64,000 nt of DNA from Annona cherimola (GCA_030490835.1 CM059973.1:88743641-88807640), one strand, 5' to 3'. Shown: positions 1 through 13,290, numbered from the stretch's first letter. The notes: generated from the sequence alone by a model not told the origin. Numbers and translations are program-made.

Positions 1-1
1 T

Positions 2-3000
2 GGTGCTGAGGAAGGTGCTGTTTTAAGCTCTCCAAGGAACAGGCGAAGGAGCAGATACCTGACAGCCCCCTATACTATGCTAGCTGGGCAAAAGAGTGTA
101 GTGTCCACAGAAGATTCTGAAACTGGAAATCTGAAGTCTCCAGTGGTTTCTCGGGTTGGAGCTAGTATCAGTAAGATTGCTGTTCAGCTAACTGGGGCAT
201 CACAGATTGTGAAATCAAGTGGGAAGAAATATCAGAAGAAAGTCCCCAAGGAACCAAATGTTGAAAATAAAATACCCGGTAATGCTGGTCCACAGACAGG
301 AAGGCGAAGTAGGAAGGCACAAGCACTTAAGGAGGAAGATGTGGCTGCAGATGAGACATTTTCAGATGTCATTTCAACACCATCAGATTCTATTCAGCCA
401 AAGGGTATGTATTCTTGCAAGCGGGATGAGCACATCTATTTTAACTCATGATTTACTGTTCATTTGAAATGCCTTTGCTGTTATCCCGTGCGCCAATTAT
501 ATGCATCCCTGTTTTTAGCTGGGTAGCATGACTGCAGTAATTAGACTTTAATTAAACAGCAGATGTATGCTGTGATAGAATTTTCTCTGCAGACATTGAC
601 TTAAATCGTCGTCTACCAGTTTGGCATTTGCTTCTCCCTTACAATCATATATTCCTTTCCCTAAAGTTGAACAATCGAGTGACTGAGGGCATGACAAATG
701 TTAGTTGCTGTTAAGCCCTAGATAAACTTGTCTTCCAGTTGGCATTTCCTCCAAATTTTCAATAGGATAATATTTTACCCCTATGAGTACATAATTCCAC
801 AATCAAATGTAGAAATTGCATTTTTTGGTTAAATAGTTCAAATCTATGCTAATCTTTCTGTCTGCAAACTGCTGTTTGTACTCCTTTGCATGACCTGTAA
901 TATTTATCTCACTGTATTTCCTATTACAATTATAGAGACAAATTGGTTTCCGATTTAATTAATTATTGCTGCTGCGGCTGCTGCGGCTGCTGCTGCTTTT
1001 GGTGCTTTTTTCCTTGTTGTTTTCCTTGTCATGTTAATTGTTGTTTTTGTTTGTTATTTTGTGTTGGATTGGAGCAGCATTTGCCATATGGCTTATTTGA
1101 AGATATATCAATATACATAATTAAAGTTGCATGGCCAACATCTCTGACTTATTTCTTAGGATATAAATAAGTCATAAGGATTACAAATTATACAAATTCC
1201 TTAACCAAGTTTGTACATTACATCATAAAATGATGGATTTCTACATGGATAGAATACTTCGATCATCAGAAGAATTGATCAAATTGGAAATTTTTTTTTT
1301 GGGTCCTTAAATCTGCTTTCCTATATAGATCCATATTGATAAGAACCCAAGATACTACATTATTTGTTGGATAAGATATTTGGGACGAATTGAGTATTTT
1401 GGCAAATATTCTTATGGTGTGTTTTGGTAACCTGCAAAAAAATGTGGAAAAGTTGTTGTGAGAAAAGGTTTGGAAAAGGTGAGAAAGTTATATGATAAGA
1501 TCGGGGTAATGATTTTAGGAGTAAAGGGTAGTTGTATAGAAGATTGTGTAGAAATGATTGAAAAGTATGATAGTTGTATGAAAAGGTGTAGAGATGATTG
1601 AAAAGTATAGTTGTATGGAAAAGTTATGGAAAATTTTTAGTTTTTTTGATTGGGAAATTTTTTTATGTGAGACTAATAATAACATAAGATTGGGTTCTGG
1701 TTCCCTGCTTTCTTTTTTCCTGCGTAGATCCATCGGAGCACAGATCTCTAAGGTTGACATCAACCATTCCATCACAAAACTTTCAATCAGATTGTGCACT
1801 TCGATATCTCCAAATCAATTGTAGAATCTAAAATTGATTAAAATGTTCAATTTTGCAGTCCCAAATTATTGTTTTTGTGGATCTACACAAATGCAATTCA
1901 TGATATTCAGTTTTATATGTTGAATCATAGTAATTTGCCCTTGATCACGTTGCTAGGAAAAAATCCAATGACCATCCTTTTTCTTAGTTACGATTTCATG
2001 CGATTGGCCTAGTTTGATATGATTTGATGCATAAAATCAAATGACTAATTCTCAAAAATTGACTAAGTGGTCTATGTTCTCTAATATTAACTATATAACA
2101 CAATCTCTCATATTCGTATCCCATTTTGTACCAAATGAAAATCATCATAGTTGAGTAATTTCATTGACAAAAAGTTGGCTTCGATATTTTGAAAATTGGT
2201 GCTCATTTTTCTCTTAATCTGTCTTTTCACTTGAAAATCTTCATTTCTGGAGGGACTGGGCTTTTAAAATCCATTTAAGATAAAAAATTTCCACCTTTCT
2301 TTCACGATTCTCGATTCAATGCAACCAGGTGCATGGAAACTTTAGTGCACCTAGGTGCGAAACCCATTTTTAAAAAATACTCCTATTTTTAAAGGGGCTG
2401 TTATCTGGTGCACCTGTGTGTATAAAATCAGTTGTGTTTTTAAAAATAAAAATATATATACAAACACATCTCTAAAAATGGTAGAACTTGATTTATAGGT
2501 TAAATATGCATAGATTAACAGTTTTATTTAAAAAAAATTAAAAAATGGGTTTCGGACATGGGTGCACTAAAGTTTCAATGCACCTAGGCGAATTCAATCA
2601 GAACTCTTTTTTCACTTCTTTGAGCGGAAAAAAAAATTAAAAAATGGGTTTTGGACATGGGTGCGTTAAAGTTTCAATGCACCTAGGTGAATTCAATCAG
2701 AACTCTTTTTTCACTTCTTTGAGCGGAGATTCATGTGCAATGTGGCAGTGCATCCTCAATATGATTGTGAGACAGCAATCTTTGTGTTCTACCTAGGATT
2801 TTGTACATGGACACTTCTCTATGTATTGGCAGTATTATCACATCCTTTTGCAGTGCACCCTGATACAATTCAATAGGCTGATAAGTTCCCTTGTTGGTAT
2901 TTTTGGCTGCGTGGTGTTCCCACTCAGTAGTAAATGTCTTGTTGGTTGACAAGTGGGATCTTAAAAAAAAAAAAGGGCCAATCTACTAGACTTAGAAAAA

Positions 3001-5217
3001 GTTTCTCTTTTAGCTAGAATTTGACAGTTTTATCGGTGGCCCTACAATGTAGGTGCATGCAAAGATTGGCACGCATCTTCTTTATGTCATTGTTTCCGTG
3101 TTTAAGGATTAATGGAGGTATCCCACACCACGCACACAGGATGCTTGGACTTCGAGTTCTGCATGTGGGACATTAGAAAAATACCATGCATTCATTTGTT
3201 TAATGATTATAAGCTTGTGATGTTAAGTGTCATGCTTTTCTCCAAATTCAGATGTCAGATTATTTTGCGTGTTCTGCCATCCATTGCTGTATGTATGCTT
3301 ATGCATGTTAATTTTATTGGCAATGTCTTAGGATATTAAAGTAAGTCATGGAATCTTCATTCTGTGGCAATACATTATTCATTCCAGTTTCCATTGTAGA
3401 CATCACTTTGTTTCCTGAAAATGGATGGCAAGAGTTATGATCATACCTCATTGTCTTAAACTGCATCTGTGTCCCAAAGAAACTGCTTCACATGAATTGC
3501 TGTGGATTCAATTTGAAATCACATTTAAGATGAGCACATGTATTTTGGGGGAGGAATTTTTTGCAAATATGCCTACAAAGTTTGACAAATATTGCACCTG
3601 TCTCTAAGTCTGCCAAAATTGCAAATATGCCCACGAGGTTTGTATGAAATTGCAAGCATGTCCCTTCTGTTGGGATACTATTTGTATTTTTTGTAAAAAG
3701 ATGAGAATGTCCTTTAAGCCAAGGGATACACTTACAATTTTTGGAAATATTGTAAGCATATTTGCAAAATAAAATAAAATAATAATATATGTCAAAATAT
3801 ATGAAATAATGAAATAGTGAACGCGTGTACAGTATTTGCAAATATTGAAAGCGTATAGCTTGGCTTAAAGGATATTTTCGTCATTTTACAAAAAATTCTT
3901 ATGGAAGGGATTCACTTGCAATATTAAGCAAACTTAGTGAGTATTTTTGCAATTTCGGCAAACTAATGCAATATTGGTTAAACTTGTAGGCATATCTACA
4001 AAAATTCCTTTCGGGAATTTGTTTTTTTTTGTGTGTGTGTGCATATTTTTGACAGTGCGCAAATGGTGCCTCTATCTTTTGCCTAGGATCCAAACAGGAA
4101 TGAATTCTTCCAAATAACTTTTAGTTAATGATGTTTGCACTTGTTTTTGTGGAGTTCTTGGTCAGGCACTTTCTGCAGAATTGCCGAGTGAGGGCTCCAA
4201 ATAAGTTTGTATATTATGGTCCACGATGCCAACCTAGTTGCTGGCATACTTGCCAGGTTTCGATTACACTATTGGCACTTCTTTGTTACTATTTTAAAAC
4301 TTCATCTCCATAGCTTAAGTTCAATACATACCAAATCAAACAGGCAAGTTGAAAGGCTATCATAGATTTTTTTCCTGTTTATGCATGAAGGGGAATTTTG
4401 CCTTCAGGGCCAATGAAAAGTTCAGAACTTCCATATGTTTAGTAATTTCCCTGTGATCAATAGTTGCTATTGCATCTGGAAATGTTGTGCCTTTCTGAAG
4501 TTTATTGCTGAGGGAGCTTGAAGAACTCTTTCTGTTGGTTCAGGTGGTCGAAAGGGTAAATCTTCGGTTGCAGAGAATGACTCGTCTGGGAATGATCCTT
4601 ATGAACTTAAATTTGGTGAGAAGAGGGTTAAAGAGAAGGAACAAACTAGTTTAAAGAATCCTAAACGCAAGTCTAGAAAGTCTTCTGCGGAAGATACAGC
4701 CCCTCATTCAGCAGCACTGCTACTAACATTTGAACCTGGTTTTGCTCTGCCTTCCAAAGATGTACTCGTTGAAGTATTTAGCAAATATGGGGTCCTGAAT
4801 GAGTCAGAGACTGAAGTGATGGAGGACTCAGGCTGTGCACAAGTAGTGTTTGCTAGGAGCTCTGATGCTGAAGAAGCCTTCAACAGCTCAGACAAAGATA
4901 CTGCATTCAAGCCTGCGACTGTTAGCTACCGCCTGCGGTATCTGTCCACAGCTTCTAATGTTCCTGAACCTGACAGCCCACCATCAGCTGCTGATGGTTC
5001 TGTTGCTGCCCCAGCCACAGAGAATCTTGCTGAGACTCAACCATTGCTCTACATGCACCAGAGTATTGAATCAATGATGTCATTGCTCTCCAAGTTCACA
5101 GGGAAAGAGCCAGGCCAAGCAGCTAAGCTGACACCTACAGTTAGAGCAGATTTGACAGTGGAGCTCGGATGCCTCCTCCGGAAGGTAACCTCGCTGTTAG
5201 AGGATTCTCGATCGTAG
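2..5217 (+). CDS. PWWP-family nuclear protein, C-terminal two exons (5' end outside window)
   Basis: Two exons are visible: window start to 404, then 4544-5217. The donor is G|GTATGT at 404/405 and the acceptor is CAG at 4541-4543; the split codon (G + GT, Gly) keeps the frame, ending at TAG 5215-5217. The visible part is about 358 residues. It opens with a basic motif (RRRSRYLTAPY), has long Lys/Arg/Ser-rich low-complexity stretches, and ends in a folded segment beginning ALLLTFEPGFALPSKDVL and running through KYGVLNESETEV to CAQVVFARSSDAEEAF. That last part resembles the RRM-like C-terminal region of plant PWWP-domain (PDP) proteins, which act with chromatin and Polycomb-related complexes. 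The PWWP domain itself would lie upstream and is not seen, so the family name is inference from the C-terminus. The chance ATG at 77 is inside an exon and is not the start. Confidence 0.75.
1418..1665. repeat. MITE copy, GATGTGATATGATA family (degenerate)
   Basis: The segment shows the recurring order seen in many places in this window: a TTTGGTAA-like edge, then motifs such as GAAATGATTGAAAAGTATG and TAGTTGTATGGAAAA. Members of this family recur at least a dozen times between 24 and 55 kb. This copy is degenerate and partly duplicated internally. No ORF or transposase is present, so it is a non-autonomous element by inference. Confidence 0.5.
2318..2723. repeat. Fold-back element with GCACC-type ends and duplicated 3' end
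   Basis: The left end reads AATGCAACCAGGTGCATGG followed by AAACTTTAGTGCACC. The right end at about 2530-2618 is its inverted copy (GGTGCACTAAAGTTTCAATG). The left end is itself a small hairpin (GGTGCA...TGCACC). The right terminus, with about 40 bp of adjoining sequence, is repeated in tandem at about 2634-2723. The interior contains TCTAAAAATGGTAGAACTTG, the core shared with the elements at 30559, 39885 and 51341. Confidence 0.6.
3549..4011. mobile_element. Mutator-type MITE with about 210-bp terminal inverted repeats
   Basis: The left end (AGGAATTTTTTGCAAATATG at about 3551) pairs over some 210 bp with the right end (CATATCTACAAAAATTCCTT, about 3990-4009) read on the opposite strand. The arms include the matching pair CCTTTAAGCCAAG (near 3712) and CTTGGCTTAAAGG (near 3858). 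The arms fill almost the whole element, leaving a short AT-rich centre. The arms are built of repeated modules of the type AAATATGCCTACAAAGTTTG. No ORF is credible. No clear 9-bp target duplication was found. Confidence 0.65.
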
Positions 5218-6559
5218 TGTGAAGCATTTTTTTTTTTTTTTTTTTTGACAAATCCTGTTGCAACCTCTCGCCCCCACATACAGTAGGAGGAAGCATGTTT
5301 TGCCTTTTTTATCATTGGGATTGTGCATATACAATGGCATGATGGACGCTTGGTGTTACTGTTGTTGTTCCGTTGAGGCTTTTGTAGGTGGTGTTATCAG
5401 TTATATAACTTACACATATGGCTACTGGTATCTCTTCCCGCTGCTTTCAAATCTCTAAGCATTGAGTTTCTCTCCTGATGATCAATATTGTACTTAAGTT
5501 GTGTCACAGCTGTAACCAATTCTGTTTCCATCTGCACCAAGAGCTGTGGCCCTTTCTAGTCATTCATTAACACTCCAAATTTCTCTTACGGTTCCCTGTC
5601 TACTACGGTACTGGAGTTGAGTTCTACGTCTCTCTGCAGAAGTGGGCTTGTCACATCATGGATTAGTCACTTTGTGCGGTTGACCAGCGAACGTCTTACT
5701 GATGACAATCAGGGGATCCATCGGAACTTTTTTGTAGACCGTTTGAAATTGGTTGATATGGGAAATTTCTAGGCTTAAGCAAATGGATTTATTTGGTCCA
5801 CTGTAGGGGTGCTTAGGATCGTGAATTTTCTGATGATTTGTCTGCCGAAATCCTGGTGCTGTTAGTTTCCGTGATTCCATTAATATTTGGCAGGCTAAAA
5901 GGGGGAGGGGCTACCTACTTCAGGTCTTAAAATGGGTAGAAATGGAGGCAATTGGTTCCAGTTTCAGCCCATTACTTCCCAGCTGCATTGCACTTTGGTC
6001 TGCGATCACAAGATGTTAAAAAATAATAATAATAAAAATTAAAAATCTATTAAGAAAAATAAAAACAGGAATGCTGTTTAATTGGAATTTGGAGGCTACT
6101 ACCCCGTTGCGAAGAATTATGAAAGCAGGACCTGCTGTCATTCGAATTGCCCTAGATGTGGCATTTGTTCGATGATAATTGATTTTAAATGGTTGGGACC
6201 ATGGATTATTTGGTGAGGCGAGGCTGCTGCTGCTGTGTTTCGAATTGCGAGGAACTTACAATTTAATTACGCTCTCAAATAATTAAATATTTTAGCATTT
6301 TTGCTTCTAACGTGTTTAGGTAAAATACTTTAGCACTTAGCAGCTAAAGTTGTGAATAGCAAAATTCGACACGCGTTGCGGATTGCTTGGATGCTGGGGT
6401 CCAAAAGCAAGAAGCTGGATTTTAAAAAAGCCTCTCCTCTTTTCCCACGCTCATGTGACTCACATGCAATGACGTGGCATACAGTAAGCAACGGGGATCT
6501 CGTGGATTCCTTTCGGAGCCGCTGGCTTAAAGCGACAACCATACAAAAGTCCCCACTCT
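5218..6559. other. 3' flank of the PWWP-family gene
   Basis: This stretch begins with the gene's 3' untranslated region, which contains a poly(T) run just after the stop (5227-5246). It continues as unremarkable intergenic DNA with no convincing coding region. I could not place the polyadenylation site. The short ORFs on either strand here lack recognisable motifs. Confidence 0.4.
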
Positions 6560-7015
6560 ACGGTGATACCAAAAATCTATTTTTTAATATTTTTTAAAAT
6601 TTTTTATACAATTGTTAATCTAGATATATTTAACATGTCTATCAATTTTTACCCTTTTCGATATTTTTAGATATTTATTTTTGATTTTTTAAAATCGGTG
6701 GCATTTCGTAATTCATTAAGTATGAAAATGCCGCTTATTTTTAAAAAATTAAAAATAAATATATAAAAGTCTCCAAAAAGGTAAAAATTGATACAAGTGT
6801 TAAATACACATAAATTAACAATTATATAAATTTTTTTAAAAAAAGGTGAAATGTGATCTTTTAAAATTGGTGGCATTTTCGTAATTCATTCTCCAAAAAA
6901 GTAAAAATTAATACACATATTAAATACACCTAGATTAACAGTTATATAAAAAAATTGCAAAAAATATTTAAAAAAAAGATAAAATGCACCCTGGTGCATT
7001 CAGTCATGTCCGGAC
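6560..7015. repeat. Degenerate fold-back elements of the shared-core group
   Basis: The segment carries ACAATTGTTAATCTAGATAT near its left side and inverted counterparts such as AAATTAACAATTATATAAAT and AGATTAACAGTTATATAAA to the right. Central parts include a block on GGTGGCATTTCGTAATTCAT that occurs twice. The right edge reads ATGCACCCTGGTGCATTCAG, a GCACC-type hairpin end like that at 2318. It looks like one element with an internal duplication, or two overlapping copies. Confidence 0.45.
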
Positions 7016-9840
7016 GACCTAACCCGATTCTCGTTATTTTTGGATCGTTTCATTTCTGCAATTTCCTATAATTTTGGACACTACCCGCTTTAGTCGTATG
7101 TTACAAACTTTTTAATTTAGTCTAATAATATTTGAAAATACATGAAATTATTGGGGCTATAGAAAAATTACTTCGGCTATTAACGTAAATACTACTTGGA
7201 TGACGAGGAGTCGATGTGAGTGTGTGTAAGGATGCGTAGGGTCAAAGGTCAAGGTTGGATAAAAATATTTGACTCATTTATCCTTTCCAAGAGTTGCCCT
7301 TCGTAAGTAGCCTAATCATTTGTTTATTATTTTCTTATTTTAAACTATCTATAAATATAAGTCAGGTTTGAGCGAACTTATTATATCGTCATTAGGGAAT
7401 TGCTACGTTTATTAGTTAAGCCCTTAAGTATTTTTCAAGATGTTTTTCGACTTAGCAAATATTCATCTTCTATAAATATATTACAATATTCTCATGTTAT
7501 CATTTTTTTGTTTCCACCGCAAAGCATTCCCACACTTTCGAATACAATTGTAATAGAAGTTTATATATTTAGAAATCTCGTTCTCATAAATCATTTTACT
7601 TTGTTCTTTGAAAGAAGTTAGGAAAAAAAACTACAAAATTTAAGAATATTTTAAATCTTTTTTGTTTATTTTGCTACTTATATCATTTTATTTTTTTTCT
7701 TTTGTCGTTATTTAGATAAATTTATAATAATTGTAGTAGGGGTAGTAGAATATCCGTGGGTCCACCCACCGAGTACCTTAAAATAAGTAGAGTAGATTTC
7801 AAATAAAAAATACCCAATATAATTAGGGAAAAGTAGGTTCCAAAATTCTGATACCAAAAACTGGCCCAAATTACTAATATATACTCAATATCTTTTTATG
7901 AAATATATTATATCTTTGAAGATATAAAATATATAATTTAAAAGGAGATGCTTCTATGAAACCCTCTTCTATATAACACCCTCCATTTTTAATATCTAGA
8001 TGGTTGATGAAAAATTTAATTTGTCCATTGTGTTTAGTATAATTTATATTATTATAGAAACAGATGGACCTTAATTACAAATGTGTAAAATCAATATAAT
8101 AACATAATTTAATGTTAATATTAAGTTTTAAGTAGTATTTGCAACATCTAAATCATCTAAAATATCATTATTATGTGGATAAATGATTCTATAAAGTATT
8201 ACTATATTCCAATATATATGTGAATGTATCTAAATATTTTTCTTAATTTACATATAGATATACCTATTTTTAAGCAAATGTAGCTTATGAACATATTGGA
8301 TTTGGATGAAACTTGGTCTCTTAGCTAAATTTAAAATTAATTTATTGAATTTTTTTATCAAACATTAAAATCTTAAAATTTGAGAGGTTACTTAGAATCG
8401 CTTCTATATAACCCAGTTATATATAAGCGGACCTATATTTGAAAATATAAAAACTTGTTTCATTTATATATTATTTAAATATCTAATAAATGCATTTTAA
8501 AAGTATTATCTTATTATATTATTTATAAGATTTTTAAGTAAAATTTATATTAGGATTATGATTTTCAAATATAATATGAAGATTAATGTAAATAACCTAT
8601 TTAGAGTATTTACTAAAACCGAATCGACCTTAAGAAAAGAATAGGATATATCTAGAACTAACTTAAACTAAAATAAAGTAGAATAGAAGTTTTTGATAGT
8701 ATAGTAAGGTAGATATTACCTCGAATTGGACTTACCTAACCCAAGTTGCACTCCCAAATTTTAGTCTAGAAATCAAAGGTTTATTTGGTAATAAACTTAA
8801 GTGAAAAATTGATTTTTCATTTCTCCTTCACACACGCTCTAACAATGATTTGACATATTAACTAACTATTCTACTTTTTTATCAAAAAAATTAACTATTT
8901 TACTTTTTTATTTTCACTCTTATATTCCAATCTTTTCACACTAACTGCCTTATCTATTCTAATTTTATTTTTATAAAATCTTTTTGATGTGCGTAGTGGA
9001 GAGGCAACTGCAATATTTTTCAGTGGATTATTATTTATACTATTCTGTCATATTCATGTTGAGAAAAACATTTAACCTATGTGCACTGAGTAATTTTATT
9101 TTCATACTTTTCCTTTTAAATTATTTTACATCAATTAAAAACAAAAATTTAATAAGTAATAACTTGTATATATTAAAATACTAAATAAATGTAAACATAA
9201 ATATTTTCCTTTTAATTAAGAAAAATAAGGGTTTCTTAAGAAATAAAAAAGCGACATGCAAAGATATTTTAGTTTTTTGACATTGTTTCAGCATTTAAGC
9301 TTCAGTTGTATGAAACATAACTTATTAATTCAAATAATTTTATTTAATATTTCTTTGCATTTTTATTTTAAGCTACTTATAAACCGTCACCTAATAAATT
9401 CCGGTAGAATCAAGCAGGCCTTAGGATAATTTTAAAGGATGCATGTTCAATTTTAGTTGTTTCCAAATTTGGAGGCATTTGGATCCATTTTTAGTTAGGA
9501 CTATCTTCATAGTTGTGGAGTGTTGGGGAAGGGATGAAACTTTTGGATGAAATTTTTTTTTTGAGCTGGGAAAAATAATGTAATCTAACAAAAAAAATAA
9601 TAATAAGTAAAGAAAATAAAATTAACATAAATTAATTAATTTTTTTTATAAAAAATAGATAAATTAATTATATGTGTAGTTATGTAGACAGTTTCAGATT
9701 TAAAAAATTTTAGCTTAATATTTTTTACAAATTGCCGGACGCACCGTTGGTTTGTAAAATAGCTCGCCCGCCGTTCAACCAATGCTCTCCTCCTAGTCTT
9801 CAGTCTTTGCACCCTCGAAAGACTCACAACAAAGACCTGC
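7016..9840. other. AT-rich intergenic DNA
   Basis: No gene is seen. The part at about 8000-8210 resembles 38580-38760 on the opposite strand (for example TCTAAAATATCATTA). A second motif near 8712-8766 (AATTGGACTTACCTAACCC) recurs near 38072-38100 in the same orientation. About 8777-9000 looks like a worn MITE, with CTAACTATTCTACTTTTTTA and TATCTATTCTAATTTTATTT. These point to old dispersed elements. Confidence 0.35.
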
Positions 9841-10191
9841 AAATTTGAACATCTTTAATTCCAAAGACCAAGAAAAAGCTCTCAAAGAAAAGACAACTTG
9901 CATTGGTGACAAAAGAAAACATCAAAGGACTAAGTCTTTTTTTACTATTTCAGACATGAAGCTATAGCTATCTATTTCAAACTTAGATGGGGCAGTTCAC
10001 ACACAAAACCATCATGTCATCCATCCTATACGGACAATCACTTATCAATCTGAATTGTAGAAATTAAAAGGAGCCACCCAAACCCAAAAGAGAAAACTAA
10101 TGGACACTTCTTCATTTGGGGGAAAAAACCCACTAAAAATTGAAAAAATGGGCTGATCGTTTTTGCAGCAAGTTCAGTCTATCTTGGTGAA

Positions 10192-12387
10192 TTAGCGGAA
10201 TGGATTTGCTGTCGAGGAGCCATAGCTGTTCATCAGCCCAGGCCATGATCCTAGGCCATTCATCAGATATCCCAATGCATCTCTCCCAGCTTGAGTGCAG
10301 CCTTGCTGTGGCCACTCATGGGAGAAGAGTTTGTTACTGATGGGCTTTACATCAATTGCTGAATTTGGATCCTCATTTCCTCCGAATGGCAGCAGCATTC
10401 TTTCCCCGACATTGCCCAAGTATGTGCCATGGCTCTCATCTAGAGAAACTCCAAGAGGTGTGCATGCCCCATGAAGGCTAGGAGGTGTGAACCCATAGTT
10501 GATCATGTCATCTTGGCTACTCATTAAAAGCCTCAAATCGGCACCATCCATACAACCGTACTTGCCATGGCTGGCAACCGCCCCAATGCCGCCGCCGTCG
10601 TGCTTGGCGACCCCCATAATATCTGAGCACCCAGGATTTGCAAGCATTGGATCATGCTTGCACATGAAATTAGCATTTGCAAGACCACCAACAATCATGT
10701 CATTGAGGTGTGACAATGGCACCCCCGGAAAGGAGAGATGAAGATCAGTAGCATCATGTGGAGGCAGAATGTTGTGGTTCTGGTTAGCAAGTGGGTCATT
10801 GGGCTTCTTAGCAGCTGCCTTCTTGTTCTTCCGACAGCCGCCGCCGACGGGGACATTGCGAAGGGAGCCTCCCTTAGTCCAATATCTCCTGCAGGTCTTG
10901 CAGAAGTATCTCGGCTGGGAGAGGCTGTAGTTGTTGTAGTAGCAGAACTTGGTATTCGTTGACTCGCACCTGGGGCACTTGAGGGCCTGATCATGCTGTG
11001 GCCTCAGCCTTCGTTCTAATGTCGGTCTCGGGCACGCCATTATCTCCCCGGACGATGGCGACGTCGAAGAATCCAACTTGGTTTCCTTGTAATCCACGCC
11101 CTGGATTTTTTTATTCCCCAATGCAAACAAGTTGATTTTGTTAGATCCGGAGATATTATGATGATGGGGTATATACTTTTTAATAATTGTGTATGCCAGT
11201 AATTAAACATGGGTCAAAAAATTCCACTTCATGCTTATAATTGGAGCACGGCTTTCAAGAGAGTGGAAATTATTTTACAATATGCATGGATTTGAATAAT
11301 GGGATTGTGATTGTACTTTCAAACACGCCAACCGAGAAGCATCAGAATTTCCTGGGAACTGATGAAAGTGAGATTTATTTATTGGCCTATAAACCCATAA
11401 AAAAAGAGAGTAAAGAAACCGTTTGTGACTAAAAAGTTTCAGTGTGGACTATTTCCTGCGACTCTTTTCTCCAATGGGTTCCGGGGCACCATAGAATTGA
11501 TTTGTATTGGATAAAAATGATTTCAGGAATGTTGGAATTTAACGATCGAAAATATGAATTATGATTTTAAAAGGTACAGGATAACAACAAAAGTGGAAAA
11601 TATTAAATCATAACTTGGAAATGAATTTTCAAAGCAAATCAGTTCCACGGTGCCCAACTTATGTACTGCCATTTTAATCTAGGGGGCAGTGGAATGGGAT
11701 GGAAAAATATTATGTTCTACGTATAATTTGCCAATCAAACAATTCTATTTTTCAATTTTATTTCCATTAACTATTTTTCTTTTTAACTGTCCTATTTATT
11801 TTAATTTTACTTTTATCATTTCATATTAACAACGCAATTTTTAAAAATTCTCTTCACAACTCCCACCCAATCCCAAAATTCTATCAAATCCTGCCTTCCT
11901 AGACGTCCACTAATTTTCGAACAAAATAAGAGCATCCTTTCTCTTTTACCCTCATTTTCACACCATTAATTAAGGCAATCATGACCAGGACGGCAGCCAG
12001 ACGCATGATTCCTCTTCCGCAGAAGAGCTGCAGCTCTTTGTTTTCCCCGGGATTTATTTGTACCACAACCACCGGGCTATGTCGATTGTTGACGCATCGT
12101 TTCCATATATATCAGATCCAGCTCATACAAGCATGCATGTGGTACTGAAATTTCCAACTGAAACATGGATTATGGCTAAATCCAAAACGGTGGATGTGGA
12201 GTGCGGATAGTGAACAGTGAATCTGTAAGGATGAGCATAAAAAATAATAAAAAAAAGAAACAATGAATTGGGTGATATCGGTGGATGATAACAGAGCAGT
12301 TGAAGTGAGGCTGCGTAGTGGATATATCATACGTACCGGCAGCCAGTCAGAAGCGTCCATGCAAGTTTTCAGAGAAGTAAGGCCCAT
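10192..12387 (-). CDS. Dof zinc-finger transcription factor, HCA2/DOF5.6-like
   Basis: Two exons on the minus strand: 12387-12337 ([17 protein letters not shown]) and 11100-10192, 319 residues in all. The donor is CCG|GTACGT and the acceptor ATCCAG|GGCGTG, both in phase 0. A longer ORF that starts at 11130 only reads back into the intron. The start was chosen because the MGLTSL...CMD..DW N-terminus is, as I recall it, typical of DOF5.6/HCA2-type proteins; an in-frame ATG at 12405 and one at 12360 also exist. The Dof finger (C59, C62, C84, C87; CX2CX21CX2C) is complete, with the [21 protein letters not shown] core and a basic tail. Dof factors bind AAAG elements in the nucleus; HCA2-type members promote cambial and vascular growth. 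The C-terminus ([11 protein letters not shown]) is intact. The intron 11101-12336 contains a MITE. Confidence 0.88.
11685..11935. repeat. MITE copy in the Dof intron (TTTCATATTAATCAC subfamily)
   Basis: This block has the order seen in related copies at about 13075, 16025, 38165 and 39370: a GGAATGGGATGGAAAAATAT edge, a CTATTTATTTTAATTTTACT middle, then ATCATTTCATATTAACAACG and a TTCTATCAAATCC edge. It has no coding capacity. It lies inside the Dof gene's single intron. Confidence 0.5.
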
Positions 12388-12540
12388 CTTCAAAGCAGAT
12401 ATCAAAGAAAGAAAGGTGGGGAGAACAGATATCTACGTATATGTCTCAGCCGAATTACACTTGCTTGTAGATAGGATATATAAAAACTAAAAAATATATA
12501 TGCATATATAATAAGGCGAGAAGGCCAGGGGCGGGCGGGC

Positions 12541-12582
12541 GAGAGAGAGAGAGAGAGAGAGCGCGAGAGAGAGAGAGAGAAG
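12541..12582. repeat. (GA)n microsatellite upstream of the Dof start
   Basis: About 42 bp of GA repeats, interrupted once by GCGC. On the Dof coding strand this is a CT-rich tract about 155 bp before the ATG, a usual position for plant leader or core-promoter pyrimidine tracts. A TATA-rich stretch lies just below it at about 12493-12512. Which of these sets the transcription start cannot be read from sequence. Confidence 0.6.
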
Positions 12583-13064
12583 GTTTGGGATCGAGAGAGA
12601 CTGGGAGGACGAACGATTGATTGGCTTGTTGATAGCTAGGCTGTGAATATGAAGGCCGGAAAAGCCAGCCCGTCAGCACCATCAGTCGTCCTCACTGGAT
12701 TGTCGGGGGCCCCACCTTCCCCCATGTTGGGCTAGGCCGACTCAGCTTTCACTCACGAGCCACGGCAGCAGCTTCTTCTATGGAAATACGAGTTACATAC
12801 AAAACAAAATAAAATTCCTCTGACCAAGACCTTTGGGGCCTACCTAGGCGTTCTTGTCCCAACCACCTGACATTCCGCTCGTTCCCGGACGTACGCACGC
12901 GTCTCCATTCTCTAGAAACGTCTAGGATGGGTCGGAGTTCCGCAAAATGATTAAGATTCGAGAGGCGAAATCCAATCGAAAGAAAAAAAAAAAATAATAA
13001 AAAATAAATTGGAGAGGCGACTTGGCATGTTTGTTAATATACACGGGCAACGGGGGATGAGAAT

Positions 13065-13290
13065 TATGAGATCACAGATTCCAAAGCTTAATTAATAATC
13101 TTATTCTTTTACTCCTATATTTCAATTATTTCCAATCATTTTTCTTTCTCATTACACTTCAACCACTTTAATTTTTTCTATTTTACTTCCATTATTTCAT
13201 ATTAATCACGCAATTTTTAAAATATTTCATTTACCACTTTACACCACATCTAACATTTTCCATAACTTTTACATTAACAAACAAGCCCAC
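13065..13290. repeat. MITE copy (TTTCATATTAATCAC subfamily)
   Basis: The block has the shared order of CTCCTATATTTCAATTATTT, CTATTTTACTTCCATTATTT and CATATTAATCACGCAATTTT, ending near a CAAACAAGCCC edge. It is non-coding. It lies between the Dof and CASP genes. Confidence 0.5.

Larger units (their letters stand above)
405..4543 (+). other. Large intron of the PWWP-family gene
   Basis: This 4.1 kb intron joins the two coding exons in phase. It contains a GCTGC-type microsatellite near 967-1000, a MITE at about 1418-1665, a fold-back element at about 2318-2723 and a long-TIR element at about 3549-4011, each listed separately. The short ORFs inside it look like chance openings in AT-rich repeat DNA. 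Confidence 0.7.
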
